Shown piece after piece: positions 20,718-29,826 of a DNA stretch of 37,959 nt (the first letter of the stretch is position 1; every line of letters begins with the position of its first letter). The stretch lies in assembly GCA_016718605.1 (NCBI GenBank), contig JADKCY010000018.1, positions 1 to 37,959 of the forward strand, read 5' to 3'. The notes below the pieces were generated by a model. The model searched no databases, was not told where the DNA came from, and saw nothing but the letters and a program-made list of their open reading frames with translations. Source of the stretch: Lysobacterales bacterium. GTDB lineage: Bacteria > Pseudomonadota > Gammaproteobacteria > Xanthomonadales > Xanthomonadaceae. A program made the position numbers and the translations under genes.

Positions 20718-23366
20718 TTGGCTCTTCACATAGTCACGGGTTCAGGCGCTCCAGCTACCACACCGACTGCGGTGGGACAGCACTATATCGACACGGTCGG
20801 CGGGGTCTCTTACATTTCGGTGGGGACTACCTCCTCTGCGGACTGGGAAACATCCGACGCATCCGCTGCAATCGCCGCTCACGTAGCGGCAGGCGACCCG
20901 CATACTCAATACGCTGAGACGGCTAACAATCTATCAGACATGGCGAACGCTGGCACTGCGAGAACCAACCTAGGACTTGGCACCGCCGCTACTCAATCAA
21001 GCAGCGCGTTCGATGCTGCGGGCGCAGCTACCAGTGCTCAAGCATTCGCTATCCAGAGATCGAATCACACGGGCACTCAGTTGGCTTCGACGATCTCAGA
21101 CTTTGCGGCTGCGGCTGATGCGGCAGTACTTCCTACGGGAGGAACGACGGGTCAGGTACTCGCAAAGGCATCTGGAACTGACTTCGACGTGGTGTGGAAT
21201 GCTGCAGGATCCGGCGATGTAGTAGGGCCAGCGTCATCAACTGACAACGCGATAGTTCGTTTCGACGGTACTACGGGAAAGCTGATTCAGAACTCAGTAG
21301 CTAAGGTCGAAGACTCTGGAGTCATCATAGCCGCCGACGGGAGTGCCGCCACTCCTGCTTACGGGTTCGCATCTGAGCCAGGCAATGACACGGGCATGTA
21401 CTGGGTCGGAGCGGGACAGATTGGTTGGACCTCTCAGGGCGTGCACGCGATGCAGCTCGACGCGGGCGGAGACCTAACCCTCGTAGGTAACATCACCGCA
21501 GCGAACTACCCACCGACTGGGAGCACAGACACTTTCGCTGGGTTCGACGGATCGGGGAACTTAAACCCAATCCCAGGGTGGGCCGTCAGCGGTTTGTCAG
21601 GGATGCAAGTGGGACTTCAGTACGCTCCAGCGGGCGGGTCTGGTGGAGTGCTCGCACATAACCTAGCACTCAATGTAGAGCCGACAGCCAATAGCCCAGA
21701 CAGAGCCTCGAACGCGCTCTATATCAACATGAATTTTGATACTGCCTCGAGTGGGTTCACTTATGGAACCAATGGCAACGCAGGGCGATTGCTTGATCTC
21801 GGTTTTGGACATGCGGGTACAGGAGACATCGGCGAGATCAACTTCATTCAGAACTATTTCAGCGTGGGTAATGGAACGGACCCCATCTCAGTCCGTGGAA
21901 TATCTTATAGCTACGGGTTCGGAGCAGTTAATGCCAACGTCACCATTGACGGACCGATTCAGGGTTATGGATTTCAACCGTCAGTAAATGCATCAGCTAC
22001 GATTGATAGCTCCGTTAACATCACGGCTTTTTACGACGCATCTACCTTTGCGACAGGTGTTAATAGCTACATCTCATACAACGCTAGCCCGACTCTCACA
22101 TCAGTAGCGAATAACAGCAATTACACGGGCGTGAACATGAACCCAAACATTACCACTTTCACTGGTAATGCCGGGGCAAACCTGCTCGCTGTGTCTGGTA
22201 CGTTTGGGACTCTAAATAGCGGTTCTATCAACTGCTTGAATGCTGTCCCTACGGTTACCCTAAACAAGGGTTATGTATCAGGCGTCAGTGTCGACATGAC
22301 AAGCGTGACTAACTACGCAGGAGTTCAGTCATCCATCGTGGTTCAGGACATCACTTATACATTCACGTTAGCCGGTAACAACAACACGTACACGATTGAG
22401 TACGTTGACGACGTTGTCGCTGGAAGCGAGTCCTTTGTCATCGCTGGCAATGACGTAACGGTACACATCGAATCTGGAGTTTCTACTGCAACCCAAGTAG
22501 CGGCTGCGGCTGCGGCTAACCTAGGCTTTGCTGGAGCAGTGACAACCACCATCACAGGAACCGCATCAAACGCTCAAGTCACGTTCGCTCAGACTAACTT
22601 TGCGGGTGGTATCGACCCAGGCCGTACCGAGGCGGCAAACTTCCAGGGCGACGTCGTCATTGACGGGGGGTTGTCATTCAGTGGCGGTCTATCCATTGGG
22701 GCACTGAATGCGTTCGGTACGAGCACGATGGTATCGGGATCCGGTAATCCAACTTCGATCCATACGCTGATCACTGCCCCGACGGTTGCGGCTAACGCTA
22801 CTTTGACGCTAGCCGACACTCTGGGCGTCAATACGGCGATGCTCTTAACGGTTGGTGCCAACGCGTCAGTTACGACCGGCTTCCTTGGCTTACAGGCCTT
22901 GGGATTACCGGCGGTTGTCTCCATGGATACGGGATCGACGATCGACCACGTAGGGGGAGCACTCTTTGCAATCTCCCTAGATGGAGCGGCTGCAGGTGGA
23001 ACCATTGCAGAGGTTGATCTGTGCTCAGCCCTGGCCATACCAAACGGCGTCACGACCATCACGGAGCTCCGTGGATACTTCTTTGACCTACCATTCGGAG
23101 ATGTCGGCACAACGATTTGGGGTCTCTACGCAAAGCCAGCTTCGGCTATCAATTACATGGCTGGTAGCTGCGTAGTGGGTACTTCTGACACACCGACTAA
23201 CGCGAGCGTTGGCATCGAGCTCAATGCTACTGACAAGGCGGTTCTCACGTCACGAATGACTACGACACAGAAGAACGCCTTAACGGCTGCGGCTGGAATG
23301 GTCGTCTTTGATACAACACTCAACCAACTGAGCTATTACGACGGCTCAGTATGGGTCAATATTTAA
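20718..23366 (+). CDS. Fibre-like protein encoded within the head module, 882 aa
   Basis: TTG start seven bases after AGGGGG. The N-terminus has tail-fibre signatures (AAGDPHTQYAETANNLSDM, ARTNLGLGTAA, ASTISDFAAAADAA). A long Gly/Asn/Thr-rich beta region follows, with repeats of about 25-30 residues, and the C-terminus matches a common phage-fibre ending (LTSRMTTTQKNALTAAAGMVVFDTTLNQL, then YYDGSVWVNI). Host-binding fibres are normally downstream of tail genes; here it sits between capsid and connector genes, so it may be a head fibre that sticks out from the capsid. There is a separate fibre candidate at 31241. Confidence 0.8.
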   Translation: MALHIVTGSGAPATTPTAVGQHYIDTVGGVSYISVGTTSSADWETSDASAAIAAHVAAGDPHTQYAETANNLSDMANAGTARTNLGLGTAATQSSSAFDAAGAATSAQAFAIQRSNHTGTQLASTISDFAAAADAAVLPTGGTTGQVLAKASGTDFDVVWNAAGSGDVVGPASSTDNAIVRFDGTTGKLIQNSVAKVEDSGVIIAADGSAATPAYGFASEPGNDTGMYWVGAGQIGWTSQGVHAMQLDAGGDLTLVGNITAANYPPTGSTDTFAGFDGSGNLNPIPGWAVSGLSGMQVGLQYAPAGGSGGVLAHNLALNVEPTANSPDRASNALYINMNFDTASSGFTYGTNGNAGRLLDLGFGHAGTGDIGEINFIQNYFSVGNGTDPISVRGISYSYGFGAVNANVTIDGPIQGYGFQPSVNASATIDSSVNITAFYDASTFATGVNSYISYNASPTLTSVANNSNYTGVNMNPNITTFTGNAGANLLAVSGTFGTLNSGSINCLNAVPTVTLNKGYVSGVSVDMTSVTNYAGVQSSIVVQDITYTFTLAGNNNTYTIEYVDDVVAGSESFVIAGNDVTVHIESGVSTATQVAAAAAANLGFAGAVTTTITGTASNAQVTFAQTNFAGGIDPGRTEAANFQGDVVIDGGLSFSGGLSIGALNAFGTSTMVSGSGNPTSIHTLITAPTVAANATLTLADTLGVNTAMLLTVGANASVTTGFLGLQALGLPAVVSMDTGSTIDHVGGALFAISLDGAAAGGTIAEVDLCSALAIPNGVTTITELRGYFFDLPFGDVGTTIWGLYAKPASAINYMAGSCVVGTSDTPTNASVGIELNATDKAVLTSRMTTTQKNALTAAAGMVVFDTTLNQLSYYDGSVWVNI

Positions 23367-23380
23367 GGGGGTATGATCAG

Positions 23381-23491
23381 ATGATGACTCTACAGCTCGC
23401 TCAAACTATTCTAGCTAATCCGAACGCCTATAGCTTCGCGATGATAAGGGCGGCGATACAATACCTAGCGAATAGAGGATTAAGACGATGA
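23381..23491 (+). CDS. Small protein, 36 aa
   Basis: MMTLQLAQTILANPNAYSF, then a basic helix ending LANRGLRR. AAGGGGG lies about 10 bases upstream, copying the leader of the fibre gene. Its TGA overlaps the next ATG. Too short for usual cut-offs. Function unknown, possibly a minor virion or assembly peptide. Confidence 0.5.
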   Translation: MMTLQLAQTILANPNAYSFAMIRAAIQYLANRGLRR

Positions 23492-23631
23492 CACCAGAGC
23501 AGGCTTTGCAGATTCTCACCGTGGCCACGGCATCACTCAACGCTACTCGCGATCAACACACTCAGATCATTCAGGCTCTCAACACACTCAAAGAACTAGT
23601 GGGGAAGCATGATCAATCGAAGAGTAACTAG
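23488..23631 (+). CDS. Small protein, 47 aa
   Basis: The ATG overlaps the previous stop (ATGA). MTPEQALQILTVATASLNATRDQHTQ is one helix with a hydrophobic face, followed by IIQALNTLKELVGKHDQ. It looks like an amphipathic coiled coil. The end overlaps the next gene by 23 bases. Found by reading the gap; function unknown. Confidence 0.5.
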   Translation: MTPEQALQILTVATASLNATRDQHTQIIQALNTLKELVGKHDQSKSN

Positions 23632-24421
23632 GGTCGTTCTCAATACGACAGAGATCACCGGGTTCTTGAATAAGCCCAACTCAGCTGACTACGTACTGGC
23701 TCTTCAGACGACGGACGCACTCTATCTCGGGCTACACGGTCGGTTCGCCTGCCGGTACTTCCAGGTGGGAGTTGCGAACGCCGTTGTGAGTTCTATCTCA
23801 GTAGAGCAGTGGGACGGATCCGCATGGGTTGCGGTCGATGACCTCGTGGATCAGACGTCAGTGGGGGGCGCAACGCTTGCTCAGTCCGGGTTCATCTCAT
23901 GGGTTAATAAGTCTACATGGGTAGCATCCACTCAAGCGGGCGTAGACGCTGACGTGAGCCTCTATTGGGTGCGCATCAAGGTATCAGCCAACCTAAGCGG
24001 CACGACGGCTCTAAAGGGCATCCTAAACGTCTACAGCGACGACTCCCTGCTAGCCGCCTACTTCCCCGAACTCGTGTCGGACGCAAACTACCTCCCAAGC
24101 GGTAAGTCGAACTTCTTAGATCAACATATAGCCGCTAAAGACCTGGTGGTTCTTCGTTTGAAGCAACGCAAGATCATCGACGACGAGTCACAGGTCATTG
24201 ACCCGAATGACGTGGCAATCGCATCGGTTTACGCCTGTGCGAAGCTGATCTTGCAACCCATCGCGACGAGCGAGGACTCGAAGACCCTCTTAGCCATGGC
24301 GTCCACTGGGTTCGACGCTGAGATCTCAAAGGTCTCCTTCGGAGTAGATGAGGATGGGGACGGCATCGTCTCTGAGATTGAGACGGTCCAGAGCTTCTCT
24401 GTCGGGGTATTCAGGCGATGA
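23609..24421 (+). CDS. Head-tail connector-like protein, 270 aa
   Basis: The first ~150 residues form a beta-rich domain (QWDGSAWVAVDDL, LYWVRIKVSANLSG) that resembles carbohydrate- or surface-binding modules. The C-terminal part (DPNDVAIASVYACAKLILQPI and the helices after it) resembles head-tail adaptors. A perfect EF-hand type calcium loop, DEDGDGIVSEIE, lies near the C-terminus (D-x-D-x-D-G...E). The fusion suggests a connector carrying an extra surface domain. Start overlaps the previous small gene. Confidence 0.55.
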   Translation: MINRRVTRVVLNTTEITGFLNKPNSADYVLALQTTDALYLGLHGRFACRYFQVGVANAVVSSISVEQWDGSAWVAVDDLVDQTSVGGATLAQSGFISWVNKSTWVASTQAGVDADVSLYWVRIKVSANLSGTTALKGILNVYSDDSLLAAYFPELVSDANYLPSGKSNFLDQHIAAKDLVVLRLKQRKIIDDESQVIDPNDVAIASVYACAKLILQPIATSEDSKTLLAMASTGFDAEISKVSFGVDEDGDGIVSEIETVQSFSVGVFRR

Positions 24422-24864
24422 GCGCGACGGTCGGAGATGTTCACGCGGCCCTGCTAGCAACATGCTCAACGGTGCTCGGTGCGGGCTGGCAGCAGCTTAA
24501 GAAGGTATTCGATCCCGCCCAGAATGATCTCAGGAACATTGAACAGGGTTACGGTGTCCGCCACGGCGCGGCATCCCCACTCGAGAACATCACGGTTGTT
24601 TACTCGATGGGCCAGCAATTCGACATTGTGTTGACGGACCGGGCAGCGAACCGGGACAGCGACTTAGCGATTCAAGAACGCCTCAATGTGCTTTACGATA
24701 AGGCAGATCAGATATTCAAAGAGGCGCTTCGGACAAGGTTGTCTTTAGACATCGTCACTTTGGTAAGTGGACTGCGATTCGAGAAGCCGGAACTCCTCAC
24801 AAACGGGGCCATCCTGCTAACCGCGTCGCTAGACGTAACGTATTACATAGATTCCAACCCATAG
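24418..24864 (+). CDS. Tail terminator / connector-like protein, 148 aa
   Basis: Placed between the connector and the major tail protein, with typical size and order for a tail terminator. The C-terminal half has alternating strands and helices (ITVVYSMGQQFDIVLTDR, GAILLTASLDVTYYI), as in gpU-like proteins. ATG overlaps the previous stop. The call is mainly from position. Confidence 0.6.
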   Translation: MSATVGDVHAALLATCSTVLGAGWQQLKKVFDPAQNDLRNIEQGYGVRHGAASPLENITVVYSMGQQFDIVLTDRAANRDSDLAIQERLNVLYDKADQIFKEALRTRLSLDIVTLVSGLRFEKPELLTNGAILLTASLDVTYYIDSNP

Positions 24865-24876
24865 GAGGGGTTTTAA

Positions 24877-25764
24877 ATGGCTCTGTCAAATATCAGGTAC
24901 GCCTTCGGTGTACACTCTTTCGCACCCTACAATCGTTCAACGGGTGAGTTCTACGGGATCGCGCGCGTTCTCGGCGGCTCGTCCGTCTCTCTCTCTGGCT
25001 CTTTGGTTAAGCTTGAGGGTGGTAGCTCCAAGTATCCATGGGCTGTCGAAGATTCGACCATCTCGGCCGAAGTTTCGCTTAAGGTGAAACAGTACGAAGA
25101 CTTCATGTTTGAGTTGTTCTTGGGTAAGGCTCCAACGGCTGTCGGTGTTGACGCCGCAGGCGTGGTCTCCGCAGTCACCGATAAGTTCGGAACTTCTGTG
25201 GTTGCTGCTACCGGTTTGGCTTCAGTAGTTGTGATCCCGACGACGGGCGCTGCTAACCTCAAGTTCGGCAAGTACACGATCAAGGCCGCATCCGCCTCGA
25301 CGATCGACGTGTATGTTTCTAGCAACATCGACTTTGCACGCGGAACGGACGCTGACTACGAGAGCGACTTGCTCAAGGTAACCTCGTCCCCACTCTCCAT
25401 CTCCACCGGAGCCAACACGGATGTCGCTGCATTCGGTCTACGGTTCACGGGCGGTGCGAGTGCAACGGCATTCACGGTCGGCGACACGGCAACGTTTGAA
25501 GTGTTGCCTCCTAGCTCCAAGTCCATGAGCGTGTCGATCGGGGCCACGTCTGACGTGTTCCCTGAGTTCGGCGCGATCATGTACGCCAAGAAGGCTGGCG
25601 ATCTATCCATGTGGGAAATCGACGCCCTTCGTTGTAAAGGGGTGGGCATGCCCTTGGGTCTGGAAGAGAACAAGTTCTCAGAAGCTGAAATTAAGGCAGA
25701 AGCGTTCTTCGACAGCGCTGCCAATGCCGTATTGAAGCTTCGCCACATCATCCCTTCGAGCTAA
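24877..25764 (+). CDS. Major tail tube protein, 295 aa
   Basis: AGGAGGGG about eight bases before the ATG is the strongest ribosome site in the late region, as expected for an abundant protein. Beta-rich: SVSLSGSLVKLEGG, WAVEDSTISAEVSLKVKQYEDFMFELF, and an inserted Ala/Thr/Gly-rich region (about 90-200) that could be a surface Ig-like domain. The C-terminus AEIKAEAFFDSAANAVLKL closes the fold. It forms the tail tube. A terminator follows directly. Confidence 0.8.
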   Translation: MALSNIRYAFGVHSFAPYNRSTGEFYGIARVLGGSSVSLSGSLVKLEGGSSKYPWAVEDSTISAEVSLKVKQYEDFMFELFLGKAPTAVGVDAAGVVSAVTDKFGTSVVAATGLASVVVIPTTGAANLKFGKYTIKAASASTIDVYVSSNIDFARGTDADYESDLLKVTSSPLSISTGANTDVAAFGLRFTGGASATAFTVGDTATFEVLPPSSKSMSVSIGATSDVFPEFGAIMYAKKAGDLSMWEIDALRCKGVGMPLGLEENKFSEAEIKAEAFFDSAANAVLKLRHIIPSS

Positions 25765-25788
25765 GAGTTAGGACGGTGGGTGGGAATT

Positions 25789-25824
25789 GGGGCGGGGGCT
25801 TCGGCTCTCGCCCCTTCTTATTTA
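25789..25824 (+). terminator. Strong intrinsic terminator after major tail gene
   Basis: Eleven pairs (GGGGCGGGGGC with GCTCTCGCCCC, two G-T) close a TTCG tetraloop at 25800-25803, followed by TTCTTATTTAT. It would stop most transcription after the tail tube gene. Its T-rich end overlaps the stop of the minus-strand gene, so it may serve both directions. Confidence 0.9.
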
Positions 25825-25985
25825 TCCGCCAGGCTTGGCTTCCAATTCGGGATCATCTTCGCAGATGGGACACACAGGAGCAGAAGCTTAGACATGTTCC
25901 CGTCAGCATAGAGCCGAGCAAGCGTCTCGATATGTCGCTTCTGCTTTGTGGTCAGTCTGAACCTGATCGAAGTGGTTTTCTTCAT
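25818..25985 (-). CDS. Ribbon-helix-helix protein, 55 aa
   Basis: Minus strand, the only one in the late module. ATG at 25985 has AAGGTGG six bases upstream; a longer frame to 26033 lacks one. KKTTSIRFRLTTKQKRHIE is a strand then helix, followed by TLARLYADGNMSKLLLLCV, matching the MetJ/Arc/CopG fold that binds DNA as a dimer. It may regulate late genes or the chaperone genes it faces. The rest of its target is unknown. Confidence 0.7.
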   Translation of the reverse strand: MKKTTSIRFRLTTKQKRHIETLARLYADGNMSKLLLLCVPSAKMIPNWKPSLADK

Positions 25986-26041
25986 TGTTGCCACCTTAAT
26001 TCCGTGGCCCCTTAAAATCAACCCGCTTAGCATCTAATCCT

Positions 26042-26542
26042 ATGGAACTCTCTGAATTTATCCCAGAACAGCCCGTCTTTACGATCTCCTCGACTGGCAA
26101 GTCGTATGAACTACGCATCCCGAATCTTGAGGACCGCATGGTCATGGCCAACATGGCGGGTGGGCAGGCCGAGATTCAGAAGGTATTCTCCGAGCTCAAG
26201 TGGGACGTGATCAGCAAGATTGTCTACCGCCTCATGATCGATAAGTCGGACTTCATTGCTACCGCCGTGGAAGAGATTGACGACGAGGGGAATAAGAAGA
26301 AGTTCACAGCCACGGGCCCTCAGATGCTCATGCGTGCTATCCGGTCGCAGGAAGATGGCGTCAAGATGCTAGGCGCTCTGACTGCCGCTATTACGAACGG
26401 CGAGCCGTTGATCAAGGAATACGTCCGGGCTGAGGTAAAAAAAAAGGCGTTGAACCAGACTGGGCAGAACTCTTCGACGTCGTCGCCAGTCAGTACGGAT
26501 ACACCCCAACACAGTTCAGAGCCCTTACCTACCGCGAGCTAG
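26042..26542 (+). CDS. Tail assembly chaperone, 166 aa (0-frame product)
   Basis: Sits just before the tape measure, the normal place of lambda gpG-like chaperones. MELSEFIPEQPVFTIS and LEDRMVMANMAGGQAEIQKVFSELKW are consistent. The C-terminal 30 residues are a Ser/Thr-rich tail read only when no frameshift occurs. At 26437-26446 the gene contains nine A and a G (slippery A AAA AAG), where a share of ribosomes would move to -1. There is no clear ribosome site. Confidence 0.8.
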   Translation: MELSEFIPEQPVFTISSTGKSYELRIPNLEDRMVMANMAGGQAEIQKVFSELKWDVISKIVYRLMIDKSDFIATAVEEIDDEGNKKKFTATGPQMLMRAIRSQEDGVKMLGALTAAITNGEPLIKEYVRAEVKKKALNQTGQNSSTSSPVSTDTPQHSSEPLPTAS

Positions 26543-26748
26543 ATGCGATGCTAAGAGCCATTGACCGCAGGACACACAATCAATACGCGGTTCAGGCAAG
26601 CTTCCACGGCATCCAGGTTCCACTCCGTCATAATACTGAGCAGCTCACGAGTGAAGTCGATGCGAAATTCGATCAGGCGGAGCAAGATCTCATTGATGCC
26701 GAGTTCTCCAAAACCAAGGACAGGATGAGGATGAAGCGCCATGGCTGA
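26042..26748 (+). CDS. Frameshifted chaperone fusion, about 235 aa (-1 product)
   Basis: If ribosomes slip -1 at A AAA AAG (26440-26446), reading continues as GVEPDWAELFDVVASQYGY and through AMLRAIDRRTHNQYAVQASF to MKRHG, stopping at 26748. About 135 residues come from the first frame and 100 from the second. This matches the gpG-gpGT arrangement of many siphoviruses, where the extended form recruits the tail tube protein to the tape measure. The second frame remains open back to the A run, and it is overlapped by the tape-measure start. Confidence 0.8.
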
Positions 26749-28990
26749 TATCAAAGTCACAGTCGGTGCAGATACCAAAGAAGCCGTCGACGGGATTAAC
26801 AAAGTCACGGATAGCTTAGGAGAAGCACAAGGCGCCTCTAAGGCGTTCTCATCTTCTCTCGGAACGCTTGCTGTAGCATCGGGTGCCGCGTTCGCTGCTT
26901 TGATCGTTGGCGCAGAAAAGGCTTTTGAAGCATTCGCTGATGCTGAGAAATCATCACGCCAGCTTCAGCTCGCACTTCAGAACCAAGGTATTGCCGGTAA
27001 AGGACTGGAGAAGCAATACAAGGATCTCGCGAGCGCTATTTCACAGAAGACAGGCATTGATGACGATGCGATCGTTTCTGGCCAGGCTATTCTTCAGAAC
27101 TTCTTGGGCCAGCAAGAGGTCTCAGAAGGACTGACCAAGACATTAGCAGATCTATCGATCAAGACCGGGAGCGTAGAGAGCGCGGCGGACCTACTCGGTA
27201 AGGCAGTTCAAGGGAATGTTCGCGGTCTCAAGACTTATGGCATTGAGCTAGATGCGAATCTCACCCGCACAGAACGCATTGCTAAGCTATCTGACAACGC
27301 TGCGCTATCTATCACCGGACTGGCTGAAGCAACTAACAGCGGAACAGGGTCCACAAAGAAGGCGTCTGTTGCGTTTCAAAACTTCCTCGAGAAGATCGGC
27401 GAACGTTTAGCTCCCGTAATCATCTCCGCATCTAATGCGATAGCTGACTTCTTCAATACTCTAAATGATAACGGGCCACTCCTCGACTTCATATTCGAGG
27501 TTGGGAAGATTGCAGCTATCGTCAGCGGGGCGCTCGTTACCCTGTTCGGATTCGGTGCTGCCATTGCAAAGGTCGGAACAGCTATCGAGATAGCTACGAC
27601 CGTAGTCAAAGGCTTTGGACTGGCATCACGCATCGCCGTTGGAGCAACCGGGATCGGCCTCCTTCTAATCGTAGCCGCAGAAGTATACGCGAATTGGAAC
27701 AAGATATTCCCGGTCATGCGTGCGGTTTACCAGGACTTCGTAACAAATATTGGGGCGTTATCTACCGCTGCCGCTAACCTACTGGCTGGGGTGTTCACGT
27801 TCAACCCAGCTAAGATCAAAGCTGGACTTGATCAGGTTAAAGAAGTTCTGGCGAACGGATTTATTGAGACAAAGAAGCTGAGGGAAGATGCGCAGGAGAA
27901 GCCAGAGGTAGAGGCCGCTCAACAAGCGAAGAAACTTGCGCAGGCGGAAGCGAATCAAAAGAAAATTGCTGATCTCGAGCGGAACCAAGTCGAGACACGC
28001 CAGGCGAACCGCGAGCTAGACCTTCTCCAAGCGCAGCAAGGTAGCGACGCAGCTATTGAATTGAAGAAGAAAGAGATCGAGACGCTTAAGTCAATCAAGG
28101 ATGCGGAGTCCGAGTCGGACCGCGCGAGACTCGAGCTATCACTCGCTGAGAACCGCCGTAAGCAAGACGAGCAATTCCTGATTGATATCGAACGGCGCAG
28201 CGAAGTTCAGAATGAGATTCTTGCAAACGATTCCACGTTTCAAAATCTTAGCCTCGCTGAACAACAAGCCTATCTCGCAGAACATAGCAAGGCTCTGGAG
28301 GCAACCTATCTCACTGAGAAACAGGCCAGGAACAAGGCTATCGATGAGGAGGCAAAGAAGCGCATCGAGGCACATAATAGATTTCTCGTTGAGCAAGAGA
28401 GGTATGGAGCCGCCTACGCCACTATTAATGCCGCTATAAACAGCGAGGAGGTCCAAGGATTTAAGCGTGGAACTTCGGAGCTACTTCCGCTCGTAAACTC
28501 AAAGAACGCAACGCTTAAGAGTATCGGAAAGGCTGCGGCTGTAGCTGATATTACGATCAAGACCGCTCAGTCGGCGATGAATGCGTTCCAGGGTTTCTCC
28601 TCAATTCCTTATGTCGGTATACCGCTAGGTCTTGCCGCCGCTGGGGCTGTCATTGCATTCGGTGCCGAACAAATCGGAAGCGTGCTCGGAGCAGCTCAAG
28701 GGGGCGTGGTCCCCGGATTCAACCGTGGTGGGGACGGTACTCCTGCGCTGCTTCAACCTGGCGAACTCATCACGCCTCGCCAGAACTTCGACGAGGTCAT
28801 TAGCGCAGTCGCTGAGTCTCGCGCCAACCAATCCGTGCAGGCGTCTGCAGGCGTGGGTCCATCCCCTGGTGGTGGACAAGCTGGAGGTGCATTCGAGCTA
28901 CGGTTCAGTGGGGATAACGCAGAGAAGTTCTTAACCGCGCGCAGAGTAGAGGCGCGTAACCTTGGGACGCTTAGGGACGGTGTAGCATGA
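26741..28990 (+). CDS. Tape measure protein, 749 aa
   Basis: Longest late protein apart from the fibre. N-terminal helices with Ala/Gly-rich, membrane-like segments (FIFEVGKIAAIVSGALVTLF to LLLIVAAEVYANW, about 245-325), a long charged coiled coil (QANRELDLLQAQQGSDAAIELKKKE..., about 400-560) and a C-terminal end with GGVVPGFNRGGDGTPALLQPG and ELITPRQNFDEVI, a common tape-measure ending. At about 1.5 angstroms per residue the tail would be near 110 nm. ATG overlaps the chaperone stop. Confidence 0.9.
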   Translation: MADIKVTVGADTKEAVDGINKVTDSLGEAQGASKAFSSSLGTLAVASGAAFAALIVGAEKAFEAFADAEKSSRQLQLALQNQGIAGKGLEKQYKDLASAISQKTGIDDDAIVSGQAILQNFLGQQEVSEGLTKTLADLSIKTGSVESAADLLGKAVQGNVRGLKTYGIELDANLTRTERIAKLSDNAALSITGLAEATNSGTGSTKKASVAFQNFLEKIGERLAPVIISASNAIADFFNTLNDNGPLLDFIFEVGKIAAIVSGALVTLFGFGAAIAKVGTAIEIATTVVKGFGLASRIAVGATGIGLLLIVAAEVYANWNKIFPVMRAVYQDFVTNIGALSTAAANLLAGVFTFNPAKIKAGLDQVKEVLANGFIETKKLREDAQEKPEVEAAQQAKKLAQAEANQKKIADLERNQVETRQANRELDLLQAQQGSDAAIELKKKEIETLKSIKDAESESDRARLELSLAENRRKQDEQFLIDIERRSEVQNEILANDSTFQNLSLAEQQAYLAEHSKALEATYLTEKQARNKAIDEEAKKRIEAHNRFLVEQERYGAAYATINAAINSEEVQGFKRGTSELLPLVNSKNATLKSIGKAAAVADITIKTAQSAMNAFQGFSSIPYVGIPLGLAAAGAVIAFGAEQIGSVLGAAQGGVVPGFNRGGDGTPALLQPGELITPRQNFDEVISAVAESRANQSVQASAGVGPSPGGGQAGGAFELRFSGDNAEKFLTARRVEARNLGTLRDGVA

Positions 28991-29826
28991 GCATAGGCGG
29001 CGGAACTAAGTTCTTCACTCGGTCGAAATGCCTGTTCCAAGACGGTTCAACAGTCGTCGCTTCAAGCGGGACCGCCTCAGCGGATCGGTGCCTAGATAGG
29101 AACCCGGTAAGCTACTGGCGGTCGGTCGGGAGCACAGATGCCACGACTGAGGAGCTAGAGATCACGTTCGCCGCCGCCCAGACGTTTGACCGCCTATTTG
29201 TGATGGACCACAACTGGAAGGGATTCAATGCCAAATACTGGAATGGTTCTACTTACGTCGATTTCACTTCTGTTAGCGGTCTCTCTGGTTCTCAAGCATC
29301 GGTCACAGAGACGGCTTTCAGCGCGGACACGAGCTACTACGAGTTCGCGGAAGTTACGGCGACCAAAATCAGGTTCCAAATCACGACAACCCAAGTAGTT
29401 GACGCGCAGAAGTACGCTGCTCAAGTCATCGTCTGTAAGGAGCTCGGCACCCTCGTTGGATATCCGGACATCAAGGACACCGAAGTATCGCGCAACCTCC
29501 GCACCGAGAAGATGTTGAGCGGCAGATTCTTGACGTTCAAGAGTGATAGCTTTCAAAAGGTCACGCTCGAATTTAAGGATTACCCAGCCAGCCTCTCAGC
29601 GGACATCGATCTAATCTTCTCGCTGCAGGATATGGAAGAGACTTTCCTGATCTGGATCTGCGGCGGGAGGAGTGGTTCACAATACTTCCGTAAGCAGATG
29701 AGGGGCTACAGGTTGAAGGATGTGATCCCGGTCCAGCTCATCGAAGAGTTGAAGCCTATCTATTCCAAGAACGTCTACACGAATTCAGTGAACTTCTCGG
29801 CTAAGTTTCAGGAGTCGGTGGACTAA
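28987..29826 (+). CDS. Distal tail protein with discoidin-like domain, 279 aa
   Basis: ATG overlaps the tape-measure stop. The N-terminal half (residues about 20-150) reads as a galactose-binding-like (discoidin) beta sandwich: VVASSGTASADRCLDRNPVSYWRS, EELEITFAAAQTFDRLFVMDHNWKG, KIRFQITTTQVVDAQKYAAQV. The second half (KMLSGRFLTFKSDSFQKVTLEF) continues as a tail-tip fold. It likely caps the tail tube and may add carbohydrate contact. Position agrees with distal tail proteins. Confidence 0.65.
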   Translation: MSIGGGTKFFTRSKCLFQDGSTVVASSGTASADRCLDRNPVSYWRSVGSTDATTEELEITFAAAQTFDRLFVMDHNWKGFNAKYWNGSTYVDFTSVSGLSGSQASVTETAFSADTSYYEFAEVTATKIRFQITTTQVVDAQKYAAQVIVCKELGTLVGYPDIKDTEVSRNLRTEKMLSGRFLTFKSDSFQKVTLEFKDYPASLSADIDLIFSLQDMEETFLIWICGGRSGSQYFRKQMRGYRLKDVIPVQLIEELKPIYSKNVYTNSVNFSAKFQESVD

